From Mactromeris polynyma (taxonomy: Eukaryota > Mollusca > Bivalvia > Venerida > Mactridae), in contig JASFXZ010000012.1 of NCBI GenBank assembly GCA_032209605.1, forward strand, positions 6,820,001 to 6,884,000: a stretch of 64,000 nucleotides of DNA, in the 5' to 3' direction. Both the position numbers and the translations under genes were made by a program. Positions within the stretch are counted from its first letter, which is position 1, and each line of letters begins with the position of its first letter. A model generated the notes under the pieces. The model had not been told where the DNA came from. It did not search any database and saw nothing but the letters and a program-made list of their open reading frames with translations. Positions 22,601-28,600 of the stretch are shown here, one piece after another.

Positions 22601-25600
22601 TATGTCAAGGAACAGAATCAGGATTTGTTTAAATCATTGGTTACTAGAGAAGAGGTCAAATCTATTGATCGTAAAATGGATTCAGTTACCAAGGTAACAA
22701 AGACTGTCCAGGTGCCATCTGGGAAACATAGAGCTGTATACAAGAAGGAAGTGTTCTTTACTGCTACATTAGTGCTTCTGATAGAGAAAAATGGTGAATA
22801 GTTTACAGTTTGTTAAATCATATGAAACACATATGAGCGCTGCTTTGGGATTTACAACCTCTTCTGTAAGTGTAGTCATTTCAAGAAAACACACCATATG
22901 ATGTCACTATTTGCAAACAGAAACAATATTTACTTCATATGGTCTGATAATGACGTCAGTTAAAGAAGAGGTTGGAAATCTTACAGCGGCGCTCATATAT
23001 ATTCTATCCAGTATGACTCCAGGGTGCAACTTGTGCTAATTGTGGTCCAAATTTTATATCTGCTGTGATTATTTAACTGTAAGTTTCACTGAATAAAGTG
23101 TTGATAGTGTTTGATTGTTACTGTGAAGATGATCATATTTCTAAGAATTTTACCTCACTGAATACAATTCTCTGATACCTAGATGCAAGTATAAAAGCCA
23201 TTAATAGAGCATGTAAATTGTCAGTGAATAAACTGTTCATATGTTGCTGTCTTGCTAAAATCTTGTTTGAACATGCACTTGTGAGATGCTAATTAGCTTT
23301 TGTTGCTTGTTGTCTTGCAGATGGGAGTGAGTCAGATTGCAAGGGTAAGCACGTTGTAACGTGCACAGATATAATTGATCCTGTTTGTCATTTTGAAGGA
23401 AGAGGTTTGTATGTTACTTAATTTCTAAAATAAAAGTTTCATTGATATATAAATGTATGGAATAATTAAAGCTAATGATGATGATACACTTGCCCGCTGG
23501 ATTTCATTTTTACATGTATTAAAAGAATAAGGAGGACTAAAGTCGCTGGGCTAAAAACTTAGAAATGACTGGTTACTGGTCAGTATCTAATCAAGATTTG
23601 AACAAGAGCTTGATAACCTTGAAACAGTTTCATTCAAACAATATGTCTAACATAGAGGTCGGCATATTGTCTAATGTAGAGGTTGGCGTATTGTCTAATT
23701 AAGAGGTCAGCATATTGTCTAATGTAGACGTCTGGGTATGTCTAATGTAGAGGTTGGTGTATTGTCTAATTTAGAGCTCAGAATAATGTCTAATGTAGAC
23801 ATCAGGGTATGTCTAATGTAGAGGTTGGCGTATTGTCTAATGTAGAGGCCAGGGTATGTCTAATGTAGACGTTGGCATATTGTCGAATGTAGAGGCTAGG
23901 GTATGTCTAATTCAGAGGTTGGCATATTGTCGAATGTAGAGGTTGGCGTATTGTCTAATGTAGAGGCCAGGGTATGTCTAATGTAGACGTTGGCATATTG
24001 TCTAATGTAGAGGCTAGGGTATGTCTAATTCAGAGGTTGGCATATTGTCGAATGTAGAGGTTGGCGTATTGTCTAATGTAGAGGCCAGGGTATGTCTAAT
24101 GTAGACGTTGGCATATTGTCTAATGTAGAGGCCAGGGTATGTCTAATTCAGAGGTTGGCATATTGTCGAATGTAGAGGCTAGGGTATGTCTAATGTAGAG
24201 GTTGGCATGTTGTTTAATGTAGAGGCCAGGGTATGTCTAATTCAGAGGTTGGCATATTGTCGAATGTAGAGGCTAGGGTATGTCTAATGTAGAGGTTGGC
24301 ATGTTGTTTAATGTAGACATCAGGGTATGTCTAATGTAGAGGTTGGCGTATTGTCTAATGTAGAGGCCAGGGTATGTCTAATGTAGACGTTGGCATATTG
24401 TCTTATGTAAAGGTCAGCATATTGTCTGATGTAGAGGTCAGGGTATTGGCATATTGTCTAGTTCAGAGGCCAGGGTACGTCTAATTCAGAGGTTGGCGTA
24501 TTGTCTAATTCAGAGGTTGGCATATTGTCGAATGTAGAGGCCAGGGTATGTCTAATGTAGAGGTTGGTGTTTTGTCTAGCGTGGAGGTCGACGTATTGTC
24601 TAATGTAGAGGCCAGGATATGTCTAATGTTGAGGTCAGGGTATGTCTAATGTAGTGGTCGTTGTTATACCCCCACAAACGAAGTTTGAGGGGGTATATAG
24701 GAGTGAGCTTGTCGGTCGGTCGGTCTGTCGGTCGGTCTGTCGGTCGGTCGGTCTGTCTGTCGGTCGGTCTGTCGGTTTTCATGGTTTCCGGACGATAACC
24801 CATGAAAGGCTAGACAGATTTGAAAAATTTTTGGTACACAGGTGTAACATCAGAAGATACAGGTCAAGTTCGATATTGGGGCTGGTGGGGCCAAGGTCAA
24901 GGTCACTGTTACTAAAAATAGTTTCTCTTGGTTTTCATGGTTTCCGGACGATAACTCATGAAAGGCTAGACAGATTTGAAAAATTTTTGGTACACAGGTG
25001 TAACATCAGAAGATACAGGTCAAGTTCGATATTGGGGCTGGTGGGGCCAAGGTCAAGGTCACTGTTACTAAAAATAGTTTCTCTTGGTTTTCATGGTTTC
25101 CGGACGATAACTCATGAAAGGCTAGACAGATTTGAAAAATTTTTGGTACACAGGTGTAACATCAGAAGATACAGGTCAAGTTCGATATTGGGGCTGGTGG
25201 GGCCAAGGTCAAGGTCACTGTTACTAAAAATAGTTTCTCTTACTTTCACTTACTAGCAAATGGTTTGTTTTTAGTTGTAAACGACTTATCTTTCTGTGAA
25301 AATAACTGTTATTTCTAGCATATTGTTTGATATATTTTGCATTGATTTAGTTCCATTTTGCCCAGCTTTTTGTGAGCAATTCTATACAAGTTCAGTTTTT
25401 TATTTCACAGGAACTGTTGATTAGTTCTTACTGTTCTGTTGGCAGCATTTTTGGTTTATTACATTCAGATACTAGCAAATGGTTTGTTTTTGTTGTTGAA
25501 GACTTGCCTTTCAGTGAAAATAACGGGATTTCTTTTAAAATCCATTGAAATAAGGCATAATATAATGTTATATCCAGGTAGTTTGATTATTTGATTAAAT

Positions 25601-28600
25601 CTGTGAAACTGCAGTCAAGGACAATGGAACAAAATGTCTTGATTGCGAATATAAATTGTATCAATTTAATACGCTTTGTTGCTATATTTGTTCGAATTTG
25701 AATGCAAAATGTTCAGATCTTGGGAGTTAAAATCAAATATATTGGTGTTACTAGTTCATACTCTAGTCGAATGTATCATTATATTTCTTTGTGACAAAGT
25801 GCTATATATTACTGTTCATTTTTTCTATTTTATTGATTTTGACCTGACTCCCATACTGTGGTATTCATATCACCTCCGAAATATTAAAATGTACACAATT
25901 CTTATTATAACCCCACTTCAAAATATGCAATGGGGGCTATATGGGAATCACCACTTGTTCCGTCATGTCACATAACATGGTTTTCCATGAATTATTTCTA
26001 CCAAGCCTAGTTGTGTATATTGTCGGCACATTCTGATTGTGGTCCTGTAGTGATAGATAGTGATAGATAATTTCATTGTCTTGACTGGCGGCCATCTTTG
26101 AATTTATCAAAAATATGTCTGACAAAGCGGTATTGTGGGGGTATTAATCACCTTCAGTGATAGCTCTAGTTTTGTCTAACGTAGAGGTCGAGGTATTGTC
26201 TAATGTAGAGGCTATGGTATGTCTAACGTAGAGGTCGAAGTATTGTCTAATGTAGAGGCCTGGGTATGTCTAATGTAGAGGCAGATGTATTGTCTAATGT
26301 AGAGGCAGATGTATTGTCTAATGTAGAGGCAGATGTTTTGTCTAATGTAGAGCCCGACGTATTGTCTAATGTAGTGGTCGTTGTTTTGTCTAATGTAGTG
26401 GTCGTTGTTTTGTCTAATGTAGAGCCCGACGTCTTGTCTAATGTAGAGGCAGATGTATTGTCTAATGTAGAGGCAGATGTTTTGTCTAATGTAGAGCCCG
26501 ATGTATTGTCTAATGTAGTGGTCGTTGTTTTGTCTAATGTAGTGGTCGTTGTTTTGTCTAATGTAGAGCCCGACGTATTGTCTAATGTAGAGCCCGATGT
26601 ATTGTCTAATGTTATGGCCGGCGATTTGTCTAATGTAGAGGCCGACCTATTGTCTAATGTAGAGGCAGATGTTTTGTCTAATGTAGAGCCCGACGTATTG
26701 TCTAATGTTTTGTCTAATGTAGAGCCCGACGTATTGTCTAATGTAGTGGTAGTTGTTTTGTCTAATGTAGTGGTCGTTGTTTTGTCTAATGTAGAGCCCG
26801 ACGTCTTGTCTAATGTAGAGGCAGATGTTTTGTCTAATGTAGAGCCCGACGTATTGTCTAATGTAGAGGCAGAAGTTTTGTCTAATGTAGAGCCCGACGT
26901 ATTGTCTAATGTAGAGGCAGATGTATTGTCTAATGTAGAGGCAGATGTTTTGTCTAATGTAGAGCCCGACGTATTGTCTAATGTAGAGCCCGATGTATTG
27001 TCTAATGTAGAGGCAGATGTTTTGTCTAATGTAGAGGCAGATGCATTGTCTAATGTAGAGGCAGATGTTTTGTCTAATGTAGAGGCAGATGTATTGTCTA
27101 ATGTAGTGGTCGTTGTTTTGTCTAATGTAGAGGCAGATGTTTTGTCTAATGTAGTGTTCGTTGTTTTGTCTAATGTAGTGGTCGTTGTTTTGTCTGAGGT
27201 AGAGGTCAAGGTATTGTATTTTAAAAGGTAATTTTAATTCATTTTATTGCAGTAAATTATCAATATCTGTAGTGTGATTTCTTATCATGCTACTTATTAA
27301 GAAATAATACTGAACTAAAAGAATAGACTTATAAATAATAAAATATGTGATTTATAAATGATATAGAAAAAGAAGAACTGATTAGTCAGTTTAAAAAAAA
27401 AATGTCATTAAGAAATGTGGATTATCAATAGAAAGATATTCGTTGAAGCTTTTGTTTGTTTTTAGCCATGATGATGGGTTATCTCCATTTATTTTTTCTG
27501 TAAGAGACAATATTTTGTCAGTTCATTCTTATATAAATTATTCTCTAAATTTTGTAGGGAAAGAAAACAAAAGTAAATCCGAGCAGGTGACCTTGGTGTT
27601 GGAAGATGCATGGATCTTTAATTCTAAGAAGGCTGAAAGAAAAATAGGTATACTTCATGTTTTGTCACCATTGTAAGATAGACAGAAGAATAAATTCTGA
27701 TCATTTGTGTTTTATATGTACTGAAGTAAAATATTCCAGAATTTGTCATTGAGTATCCAATACATTGTTTCTTGATGTTGATTATTGTAACATTTCTAAA
27801 AACAATATTTTACCAGGTCTGATAATAATTTTGTTGTGCATGTCAGGTAGCCTGACTGATTTGGTATGTTTTGATAATTATATAAACTTGTTATCTGCTA
27901 TTATTACAAGTTATAATATTTGTCCTGTCACTTGCAGTTATTTCAATCTAATAACAGGGTGCCGGATATTTTTGCTTTATCAAGTCACTTGGTCATATGA
28001 CTTATCTCACTGCATGTGACACAAGACCAGCTCGACTATTTTTTAATCAAGCATCGGTTGTTATCTATTTTCTGGACATGCGCAAACAATGGATTTTTCA
28101 AATGAATACATTCTTACTTTTCTTTACTTCAAGATCTGATTTACCAATAAATTCCTCCACCTAGTATGAAAACGTTCTCCCTCGGCGTCACTAACCTTTT
28201 ATTCTCTATCTGCACCAACTGAGAACATCCATAGCGTTGAAAAAAAAACATGGACTAGATGCCACTATAGTTGTTTTACAAATTATTTCTTAATAATTCA
28301 TAACATGCTGTGTTTTGGTACAATTATTGCCTTGTTTCTGTTATTAGCTGAGAGTGCAAGTTCTGGAAAGCGGAAAAATGAGCTTGAAAAAGGTATATAT
28401 AGTTCTTAAATCTGTTAGAAATGAACGACAAGAGACACATTACTGTTTGAAGTTCAATATTTTGACATTAATGTCACTGTTATCAACTTGAAGTTTGTTG
28501 AATCTTTCAAGGATTATTGATAAATGATGCGATTGGCCGAAAGGCACTCGTCCGATGTCCTGTCTATGTCCCTGCGGTATCCCTTACATGCCATATGGTG

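Noticed and set aside
23345..23368. 24-base intron inside CARD-gene exon 12
   Set aside because: Flanked by GT and AG in phase, but far too short for a spliceosomal intron; read-through is open.
24642..25256. 204-codon + strand gene
   Set aside because: It runs through a GGTCGGTC simple repeat and three 156-bp copies of an interspersed element; length is due to 156 being divisible by 3.
26247..27231. 320-codon genes on both strands
   Set aside because: The frames follow from a stop-free 24-bp unit; no splice sites in the right phase, no start context and no codon bias.
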